From: Mytilus edulis
Taxonomy: Eukaryota; Mollusca; Bivalvia; Mytilida; Mytilidae
Reading direction: 5' to 3'
DNA: 64,000 nucleotides
Assembly (NCBI RefSeq): GCF_963676685.1
Contig: NC_092353.1
Coordinates: forward strand, 9,759,734 to 9,823,733
Positions 55,483 to 64,000 of this stretch are shown piece by piece. The position numbers and the translations under genes are program-made. The stretch's first letter is position 1; every line of letters begins with the position of its first letter. The notes below the pieces were generated by a model. The model searched no databases. It saw only the letters and a program-made list of their open reading frames with translations, and was not told the DNA's origin.

Positions 55483-55490
55483 CTTATATA
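55483..55490 (-). promoter_or_regulatory. TATA-like box of paralogue C
   Basis: TATATAAG on the minus strand. A start about 25-30 nt downstream would give a short leader before the ATG at 55430, supporting the shorter protein. Confidence 0.45.
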
Positions 55491-57639
55491 AGACATTATT
55501 TATATTTCGTGTGTCAGCTTGTTCTCTCATCTCGCTATAAATTTTAACATGTTTTGTCAACTCACACTTAATTGTCAAGTTTTTACTTGTTCCTATCTGT
55601 TGTTGTTTGATACATTAAAAAGTTAATACCCTGTTTTCACACCACTATTATAACTAATTAAATGACGGACAATTATTTTTTGTTCATATTTAATTAATAA
55701 TTACATTATTTTTTCTAATTACATGAATAAAGTAAATTGTTTAATCAGGCTTTGACATTGAATGATTCATATGACAGATTTAATTTCGAAAAATTTATAA
55801 TATAGAAATTTAAGGTTGTTAAAAAAAACACAAAGAGAGATTTAAAATTTTATAGGAAATCACTCTGTCACACAACCATAATTTTTCCATATATTAGTAA
55901 TTCATAACATAAAATATTCTCATAAAACTCTTTATTTACTTTTGTGCATGTGTGTGTAAATGTATTTCTTATTTGCTGTTTCATTTCACTTTCATGAAGG
56001 TAAAACTATAGTAAGTATGAAAGTAAATTATACTATATTAATATATAACTTCTTTATAACTTAACTCTTGCATGGTTTTATGAGAATAATCTATGATCTA
56101 TAAATTTACTAGATCCATTGAAGACGAATTTCATGTATTACTAAGATGTGATAAATAAGTTAACACAAAAAAACCTTAATTAAACACTAGTATTGGAGAC
56201 ACCTTTTTACTAATAAATTGATAAAACTGGTATTTATAAAAATAATTAGTAAACAATCTGATGTAAAAATTATATTTATAATGAATTGTGTACTTAACAT
56301 ATGTATAACAGTATTTTGTTTAATTAATTCCATTCGTGTTATAACCGTTGTATGTGTATGTGCTACATATTAAAACAGTGCATGTTCCGTTAATTTGTGA
56401 CAGGGTGTTTCCAAATTATCACTGATACATGCAACTTAATCACAATCCATTCATATTATCAAATACGTTTGTCTTATGGTTCTACTAGAGTTATCTTTCT
56501 TTCTTTGAACTATAATCCATCTTCATTCGTTTACTTGGGTATCATGAAATCAATGGTTTTGTAAAAAAACCTTCAAAAGCAGAATAGTGTAGAACACATT
56601 TATTGTATATCAAACTATGCAGTATCATAGGTTAGTATAACCCCTAAGACTTACGTACTTTCCAATCTGACTTGGTTTTCGTTTAAGAATTATGACATTA
56701 AAATTAATTTTCCATAAAAACTGAAAAATAAACTGCATCATATTGTCTCTTTGTATCTTTTGTTGATCTTCTGGTAGTGATTGAAAAGACGAGGGTGAGC
56801 TCTCATTTAGCTATTCTTAAACCCCGTTACATATTTATTTTGCATGTTCCATGTCAGAAATCTGACCATTAGTTCGCTCTATATCACATAAGAGAGAGGC
56901 GAAAAGTACCATAGATATAATGAACGAACTTTTAATGCAATACTGAGAAGAAAAAAAAAACGAACAACAATATACAAAACATAATAAAGAAAACTAAAAA
57001 CTGAGCTACATACTCCCAATGAAAATATAAGATGCTACGGAAGGATAAGGTGACACTCGTCCTGTTCTCATGTATCATAATGTCTTTTATTTATATTTAG
57101 TTTTTCTAGATTTGAGAATTCGGTGATGATGGACGTGTTTAATGACATTGACTGGCTGTTCAGCCCTGTCAATTTTCCTGACTCTCTTATTTAGGCTCAT
57201 TCCGATGAAGAAAGATCTTGATATATTGATCAGGCACAAGTCTATAACTGGAGAATGTACTGTACATTGACCTAGTGGTGCCTTATGAATATCTATGTCG
57301 TTAGTATCCTGTCTCATTAGCATATATCCAACAAACCATTCTTTTATAATAGGAACCAATCGAGAACTGATAAGACCATACTTTTGTGCCTTTGAGTACG
57401 AACATAATTTAAAACAAAATGCATTATATATTCTACTAAACAACATCTTTCAGATAATCAAAAGTCTATATTCGTTTTGATATCACTATTCCTACTATTG
57501 TATTTTATCTTAGATATATGCAGTACGTTTTAAACTTGGTATTTTAATGCAAAACAGCAAATAGCATAATAAGCTTTGTGTTTATATCTTGACATTAATA
57601 TTTTGACATTATCAAAATATTTTGCTACAAATTTTATGT
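55491..57639. other. AT-rich stretch, no gene called
   Basis: About 2.1 kb. The 119-residue minus-strand frame at 57087-57446 is the longest; it has no domain-like pattern, no histone-type stem-loop behind it and no splice support, so it is not called. No repeat family was recognised. Confidence 0.4.
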
Positions 57640-58080
57640 ATTTTATGAAGAAGTTAATGCTGGTGGTGTTGCCACATGTTTATATATGCGTCCAGTAGTG
57701 CAGTTGGGAGTCATAGACTCTTTCACTGACTGCTGCTGGATAGCTTATATCAATAGGTACAAAGAAAGCCGAGGGCGTAAGTCTTTCCGGCCAGTAAATA
57801 GCATCTACACTAACAAAACTTCTAAAGTGCCTCTACGCGACAATGCATGGTAACCATGATCAGGTGTAGAGGATCACGGAGTAGCAAGGACCGTAGAGAT
57901 GAAGTCCACCGACATCTGGATTCACTAGCACTTACTAAATGAGTAAAACATTCTCTGGTTCTCCAGGTTGGGGATTGAGCGATCGGCCAACAACCTATCA
58001 TTATAAAAAAACCAAAAGTTACAGAAACGCTAAATGGATATTCGCGCCCTATGCGACACATGGCGCTAATGGAAATTGTA
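57640..58080. other. GC-richer segment, probable old repeat
   Basis: Distinctly less AT-rich than its surroundings, with stops in all frames ('ggttggggattgagcgatcg', 'attcgcgccctatgcgacac'). The right part looks like mobile-element sequence by style, but I cannot name a family or orientation. Confidence 0.3.
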
Positions 58081-58862
58081 AGTTGTAAGTAATGTGCATC
58101 AACTATCTTTGTTTGTTCGATGTTGACTCATATCTTATTTGACCAAAACAAAATAAAACAATGTGTGTAAATGAACATTTTCTGTCAATTTCGATATGTT
58201 TCAGGCATCAAAGGAACTCGTAATTTTCTTTCAGTTGGGGATTTGGAAGGACACATTGTAATTTCTTTTATTTTTGCAAGGCTTGTTGAAGAGTGAAAAT
58301 GATTTCAAGACCCATTTCCAATGGCATGAACATTTCAGCCCCAATCCAGATATTGTTTCTCAACGCTTCAATTCTTTACAACAAATTAAACATGGCATTA
58401 AATTTTTATTTATAGTGAAATATTATTATTGTTCAATAAAATATTACATCAGTATTGGATATTCTAGAGCATCAAGTGGAAAGTTAATTGTTTGTGACTT
58501 CAAGGAACTTTATTGGATATACCTGTTACGGTCTCAATGACATTAACCACACCTTCATCACCTTTTTTTTTCATACTCGCCTGTGTTAACTAGTAACGTA
58601 TTTTACTACTGAAAGGTCATTTAAAACTGGACACCTCCTTAATGTCTGGGTAATACTAAGCCAACCGTGATATACATAGATCCTTGGAAGAACATATTGA
58701 TACTTAGGACTCGAGTCTTAGCAATTAAGCCTTGCGAAAAAGAAAATGATGTCTTATGCCATACAAAATAATTTGCAAGGTCCCCCAAATTTACTCCCTA
58801 TCCAGGACAATAATGACATGCCTTTAATAACATCATCAATGCCGTTTAGAATTCATCTTTGA
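58081..58862. other. Intergenic, nothing identified
   Basis: The 88-residue frame at 58274-58540 has no support. Confidence 0.4.
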
Positions 58863-58918
58863 TAGCCAAGGGTTACAATCCACGCCCGTTCTCGGGAGTG
58901 GATCGTAACCCTTGGCTA
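58863..58918. repeat. Near-perfect 21-bp-arm hairpin
   Basis: The arm 'agccaagggttacaatccac' (58864-58883) and its partner at 58898-58917 pair with one mismatch, extended by one T/A pair, around a 14-nt loop. It is probably a small palindromic MITE. Confidence 0.8.
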
Positions 58919-59164
58919 GCGAAAATGTGTTGCATTTAAAGTATCCAGATTAAAGTAAACCAATTTATCTTGAACAACTTGAATAGTTCTGTAATATGCA
59001 AATTCATCATTACTTCAACCTTCGACGAGTTCAGATGAATGTTGGTTGATGTAATTTGTCATTAGTGCTGGTGTTTATTAAATGTATGTAGAACATTCAT
59101 TAGAATTAAAAACCAATTCTTCAGAGAACAACCTCGATAATTAGAATGAAATTAAAAAAAAAGA

Positions 59165-60440
59165 TGTTAGAAAGGGTCACTCCTTGTTGATGTAATTTGG
59201 TACCTCAACTGATATAGAAAAATAAGATTAATAGGTATATGCAGAAGACTTAATTGTTTTATTATGAACAAAAACAAATTTAAAGCAAAGGTCAGAATGT
59301 AGAATGTCAAGTTGACCTTTGACCTTGACCTCAATTCAAGGTCATAGGTCAGAGATCTCAAATCAAAAGACTCCAGGTCAATCACTTGTATGATTGTAGA
59401 GAAATATCGATTTCAAATACAAAAGGGGAGAAAACTCCTAAAAGGGTTGACCAAAAAACTTCGACTTAAATAGGTTGAAGTTGACCCTTGTTGTAAACAG
59501 TAATTTGGCAAAAAACATCGTATCATTAACTGTTACAGTTTGTTTTGAATATAGATTACGAGCAAATTCAAAATTTAGAATATGACCTTGACCTTCAACC
59601 TTGACATCAAATTCAAGGTCATAGGTCAGTAAACTCAAATAGGAAGGCCCCAGGTCAATTATTTGTATGGTTGCGGAAAAATAATAATTTCAAATACAAA
59701 AGGGGAGAACACTCCTAAAAGGGTTAACCAAAACACTTCGACTTAGATAGGTTGAAGTTGCGCCTTATTGTAAACAGTAATTTGGCAAACACATCATATC
59801 GGTAACTGTAACAGTTTCTTTTGAATAAAGATAACAAGCAAAATTAAAAAAAAAAATAACATGACCTTGACCTCAATTTCAAGGTCATGGGTCAGTGAAT
59901 CCAAATGAGAAGGTTCGAGGTCAATCACTTGTATGGTTGTGGAGAAATAATGATTTCAATTACATAAGGGGAGAAAACTCATATAAGGGTTAACCAAAAA
60001 ACTTCGACTGAATAAATTGAATTTGAGCCTTATTGTAAACAGTGATTTTGCAAACATATCATATCATTAATTGTTACAGTTTCTTTTGAATAACGATAAC
60101 AACCAAAATTCAAAATTTATTATATGACCTTGACTTTTGACCTTGACATAAATTTACTTCAAATGGACCAAGGGTTTCATATCAAAAGACTGTAGGCCTC
60201 TACGACTTATACCGTATGAATTAACCTAACATATCGTTTATTTTAAATTTTCAAAGGGAAAACACTCCCATAAGATGTCTTCTGATTACCTCAGTCAAAA
60301 TAAAACAAATTATTCTTAAGAGTAGACGAACAATTTTGTGAAAACAGTTTGTAAAAATCTTTTACGGTTTTAGAGATATAGCGATAACAAGAAAAAGGGG
60401 ACGTGGGGAGATAACTCCTATAAGAATAAGTGTTCAGTCA
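59165..60440. repeat. ~270-bp tandem repeat with AGGTCA direct repeats
   Basis: Four diverged units. The AGGTCA-type motif falls at 59339, 59616 and 59882, so periods are 277 and 266 bp; the fourth unit near 60120 is truncated. Shared landmarks are 'caaaaggggagaaaactcct', 'aaccaaaa.acttcgact', 'ttgtaaacagtaatttggca' and 'aactgttacagttt'. Each unit contains paired half-sites in inverted clusters: TGACCTTTGACCT at 59313-59325, AGGTCATAGGTCA at 59339-59351 and 59616-59628, AGGTCATGGGTCA at 59882-59894. The minus-strand open frames 59167-59385 and 59438-59638 are readings of the repeat. Confidence 0.8.
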
Positions 60441-61210
60441 CACAGGGTGAGTTTTGAAACCTCCATTACTGAACAACATCATTGGCCAAACATCCATTCG
60501 ATATGTTGTAAAACAAAAAAGCATCTCAGACGGCAGAAGAAAAAAAAATAATCAGAAGAAAAACAAAAGGTCTTTCCACGAAAGTGGAAATACCTAATAA
60601 TTCAACAATTAAACAATCAAAAATAAAGATTTATTGTGTGTAAACAATGACAAAACAGAGTAGTCAAGAAAGACTATCAACTGATAATTAATACAGTGAG
60701 ATAAATATCACAGATATCACAGTTCTTATTCGTATTTTCCCCCTCCCCTTTCCAATGATAGCATGGTAGAGCGTTTTTCGCATAACCACACCACTCTTTT
60801 CATGTATAAATCCTACGATTCCCATACCAAACAAGTGGACGAGTAAGATGTATGCAACCTGTTTGATTGACAGTCAATAAATCATGATAAACACATGAAA
60901 AGCGTATAATTCCAGAAAATGAAATGAGTTTTGAAATCCAGCCGAATCTGTCAAGATTGGAAATTATTTTAGATCCCGAAGTCTTCCATTATGTATAACA
61001 TCGAATAATCATGACCCTTCCTCTATTAATGCTTCATATGACTTTGCCATGATCACGAAAAATGAAGCAAAATTTACAGAACATGTATATATTTCGCAAT
61101 ACATTAAGCATCATTGTTTCAATCACGGGTTCATAAAATGTCGGACATGTATCACATTAAACAAAATACTGATAGTAAAGGATGTAAAATGATGTCTATT
61201 GCAACGTTTG
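60441..61210. other. 3' flank of the ODF3-like gene, with a small hairpin
   Basis: Contains an 11-bp-arm hairpin at 60569-60594, with 'tttccac' and 'gtggaaa' closing a GAAA loop; this is a style of short palindrome I associate with bivalve repeats. The minus-strand 3' untranslated region of the ODF3-like gene must start here; no clear polyadenylation signal was fixed. Confidence 0.45.
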
Positions 61211-61689
61211 TTAATCGCTCACATTAGCTAAAGGCATTACGGGCATTTGGAACTGTGAATGACGAACACCAATAGGATACCGGGGACTACTTGTCATATT
61301 AACCATACTTGGACTATAGGCACCTGGACCCGGTACAGAGTTGTCGTACTTTTCCGGTTTTCCTCGTCCCGATATAGAATATGACGGTGGATTTTTCTTG
61401 TTTCCGTTTTGGTTATTTGGAAAATAAGATGCTGGACCGGGTGATTTAGCTAGATCTGCATTGAAATTCATATAAGAGCTTTTTCCTTGTATAGATGATG
61501 CATATCCACCCCTTTGTCCCGGTACGTTAGGTCCTATCGTTGATGGAAGGCTGTAAGCATTAGGTGACGGCGTGTAATCAATTCTTCGTTGTGTTGTTCT
61601 TGGACTTAATGAATACGCAGGCGCATTAATTTCCCTCAATGGTTTCCTGTCTGTACTGTATGCTCCTGGTCCTGGACTCACCCATCGTG
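61211..61689 (-). CDS. ODF3/CIMAP-like protein, last coding exon
   Basis: A terminal exon of a protein with SHIPPO (STPGR) repeats, the family of outer dense fibre protein 3 and its relatives, which decorate or lie within the microtubules of sperm tails and cilia. The exon starts at 61689 after a TTTCAG acceptor; two bases complete a Thr codon. It holds four repeats with the Pro-Gly-Pro signature: SPGPGAYSTD then PAYSLSPR; TPSPNAYSLPSTIGP; SPGPASYFPN then PSYSISGR; VPGPGAYSPS then SPRYPIGVRHS. It ends ANVSD. The upstream ATG at 61702 lies in the intron and is not a start. The phase (1) matches the donor at 62951. Which member of the family this is cannot be told from the 3' part. Confidence 0.85.
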
Positions 61690-62950
61690 CTGAAATTACC
61701 ATTTATACTGATTAGTAAATGTTAGTAAATTATATTCAGTGCAGATGTACAACTAAATTGCATGATTAGGTGTTTTATTATCTTGATTTATATATTTCAT
61801 TACAGAAGTTAATATAATTCTAAAGATTAATATTGTAAGCAAAACATTCCTGTAGTTTTTGTTTCTTTAACCGTATAGCCTATGTTATAAATGATACCTT
61901 TATTTACATATATAGATAAAGTACATTATCTAATACAATACCACATAAACCTAAATCAACCCGACTTTAATGAAAATCAATGAAGACCAATCACAAGCTC
62001 ACTTGAATTCAACGGTGCCAGAAAGGTTTATCATAGTATGTGTAAGTACATATTCATTAGAAATGGAAAATAACACTTTGAAAATTTGATGCACCGAAGC
62101 GCTTATTATATTGATTTTGTATTTACATTGTGCCATAGATCAAATGTATTTGTTGAGTGTATGTTCACTTATGTTTATATGTCTTTTGATTGAGTTTAGC
62201 CATTTCAATTGATATTTCATATTGTGTCTTTCTATGTTGTGATATTACACTCTTGTAAGGGTGAAGATTGGTACTTAATAAAACGTTTAAACCTGCTTCA
62301 TTTGTTTGCACCGGTCCAAAGTCCTGAACCTTATTTTCAGTAGTTGTCGTTTGTTGATGTGGTTCATAAGGGTTTCTCGTTTTTTTAAATAAAGTAAACC
62401 GTTGGTTTTCCCGTTTGAATAGTGCACTCGTCATTTTTTGGGGCCCTCTATAGCTTACTGTTATGGGTGACTCAAGGTCGCGTGTTGAAGACCGTACTTT
62501 GACCTACAGTGGTTTTTCTTTTATAAATTGTGACTTGGATGGAGAGTTGTCTCATTGGCACTCAAACCGCATCTTATTATATCTATACAGGCATGAGGAA
62601 CGCTTCAAGCATATCAAACATATCAAACTCAAGTATTGGTTTATAAACTGCGATGTATATATAAATTGTAAGTATGGATAATACAAGAAATTTAGTGAGT
62701 TAAAAGGGATTTAAGTGTATGCATGTGCCTGTCCCTATGTGTGAACTTCAACAAAAGTTGTAATGTTATTTGGCAAACTTGATCTTGATGTCACATCCTT
62801 GATATAACTTTTCATCAATATGTAATGTATTGTTGAGAACCGTATTCTTAGCTATAGATGTCCAAATCCTCTGTGCTTTACTCACAAGAAGATTTATATA
62901 AATATTTTTTATTTGATTTTTTAATTAGTTAAACGCCTATATATACTCAC
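61690..62950 (-). other. Intron of the ODF3-like gene, containing an M4 copy
   Basis: GT-AG intron, read on the minus strand: donor GTGAGT at 62950-62945 and acceptor TTTCAG ending at 61690. It contains an M4 repeat (62230-62600) on the opposite strand. The open frames 62165-62434 (-) and 62463-62681 (+) are readings of that repeat. Confidence 0.8.
62230..62600 (+). repeat. Repeat family M4, intronic copy
   Basis: Landmarks: 'cttaataaaacgtttaaacc', 'ggtccaaagtcctgaacctt', 'agtagttgtcgtttgttgat', 'gttggttttcccgtttgaat', 'gaccgtactttgacctacag' and 'ggagagttgtctcattggca'. This subtype matches the nested copy at 18004-18285. Confidence 0.65.
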
Positions 62951-63061
62951 TTGGTTCCTTGATACGACCACCAAAACTGTAACTTGGACCTCCTCCCCGC
63001 CCCTTGGAGGTAAATGAACTATCAACGTTATAAGCTGGACCTGGACTAAAACTTTTATCCA
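62951..63061 (-). CDS. ODF3/CIMAP-like protein, internal exon
   Basis: A 111-nt exon of phase 1 at both ends, bounded by a TATTACAG acceptor (ending at 63062) and a GTGAGT donor. It encodes DKSFSPGPAYNVDSSF and GPSYSFGGRIKEP, one SHIPPO repeat that closely resembles the SPGPAYNVD...PAYSFGGR segment I recall from the N-terminal third of ODF3. The exons before it, encoding the amino-terminus, are not recognisable in the remaining 940 bp and are presumably outside the window. The open frame continuing to 63134 reads into the intron. Confidence 0.85.
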
Positions 63062-64000
63062 CTGTAATACAGATTAAATATGAATACAGAAAATGTATAT
63101 ATATATTATATATGTATGTATAAAAGAAAAACACTATAAAGAATAAGCTACATTAATTATAACCTGGACTAACATGCACCTACCAGTACAAATATATATT
63201 AATTCTGATGTCGTTGTTTGTTGAATATTTCGAATTGACCTTAATAAATGGCCTTTTCACAATGTCCAATCATAAAGGGAACTGACTATATCTTTATAAG
63301 TCTTTCTGAGTATGTACGTGCATTAAAAATGGTTGTTTATAACCATTGATTAAGCGATTTTTCCTTATATCCTTTCGTTTTCTATATTTTTCCCGTTTTA
63401 AATGTGTTTTTTCCAGGTGGTAGTGTATGGTCTTAGTAATAGTGCTTTTGTTTCGATACATTTAAAGATTACTTTATAGTCAGTTTTTTTTCTGATTGTT
63501 GAAGAACGTATAGTGCCCTATAGTTGTTTACAACTCTTTTATCTGGCTATAAGCGAAGGACGCGAAACTAAAATAAAGGTTTTGTTGCAATTAAAAAACT
63601 GACATTAGTATCTTCTGTTCATTTAACTTATTCTACCGCTTTTGTCCAGGTTCATTGGCATTTGACGAGAAATCTTTTACAACGAGTAATTAAAGTGGAA
63701 TCATCCAAGAACATATCAATAAAGGACCTAACTATACTATTGTCTTGCTGCGAGCTAAAATATACAGGGAAAACACATTGTACATGATGAGCTAATATTA
63801 CGAAAAATGGGATTGATCTGGATGTTTGCTGCTACTTAATAAAAGCCACATGACAGACAGCAAAAGTTCACATATGAATTTCTGTAAATGTAGATGAACA
63901 ATATATATTAACGTATAGGCATTGACCAACGACTCCCTTTCTTTGATTCAAAATCAACCTTGACAACTTAGCGTGCATGTTATTCGTACATGTAGATTAC
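63062..64000. other. Upstream intron of the ODF3-like gene
   Basis: No further SHIPPO-coding segment was found. A weak M4-like fragment may lie at 63490-63545 ('ttgaagaacgtatagtgccctatagttg'). Otherwise AT-rich. Confidence 0.4.

Noticed and set aside
57087..57446. 119-residue minus-strand frame near the histone-like gene cluster
   Set aside because: It has no similarity to the three paralogues, no stem-loop behind it, no TATA box or splice support and no recognisable domain.
61690..61702. ATG at 61702 as the start of the ODF3-like protein
   Set aside because: It lies in the pyrimidine-to-AG acceptor region; the exon joins in phase to the upstream exon at 62951-63061, which carries an earlier SHIPPO repeat.
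1..64000. Periodic repeats as CRISPR arrays
   Set aside because: All tandem repeats are contiguous or diverged, without unique spacers of constant length, and the sequence is eukaryotic.

Overview
The window looks like nuclear DNA from a bivalve, most likely a mytilid mussel. It is AT-rich, gene-poor, has eukaryotic splice and polyadenylation signals, and is filled with short repeat families that I associate from memory with Mytilus genomes. No bacterial operons, CRISPR arrays or rRNA genes were seen. The organism call is recognition, not a database match.

Protein genes are few. A single-exon gene for an unrecognised, largely disordered 587-residue protein lies at 25.8-27.6 kb (+). The 3' part of an ODF3/CIMAP-like sperm-tail or ciliary microtubule protein lies at 61.2-63.1 kb (-), with two exons in matching phase and the 5' exons off the window. 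Between 50.6 and 55.5 kb sits a cluster of three small intronless paralogues of 105-114 residues. Each has a TATA-like box. Each also ends in a perfect replication-dependent histone-type 3' stem-loop followed by a purine-rich element, although the proteins are not recognisable histones. I regard this as the most interesting system in the window.

The second notable system is a family of roughly 350-bp units that carry type I hammerhead ribozyme motifs, resembling the metazoan retrozymes. Copies lie at 11.7-13.35 kb, 17.75-18.4 kb, 33.4-33.8 kb and 44.0-44.6 kb. Four motifs look intact. One insertion can be dated relative to a 2.2-kb tandem segmental duplication (31.8-36.25 kb): copy A carries the element with a target-site duplication and copy B keeps the empty site. 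Reverse transcriptase fragments at 9.7-11.2 kb, possibly Penelope-like and arranged as partial head-to-tail copies, could represent the autonomous machinery.

The rest is other mobile DNA. A 2.9-kb TA-flanked DNA transposon with CAACGTTG-rich ends lies at 45.3-48.2 kb. A 1.7-kb element with 29-bp perfect terminal inverted repeats lies at 48.4-50.1 kb. There are two 5'-truncated LINE remnants (3.4-4.5 kb and 51.6-52.5 kb), SINE-like repeats, five dispersed families (called M1-M5 here), several minisatellites, and a tandem repeat at 59.2-60.4 kb rich in nuclear-receptor-like AGGTCA half-sites. Between these are AT-rich stretches in which I see nothing I can name.
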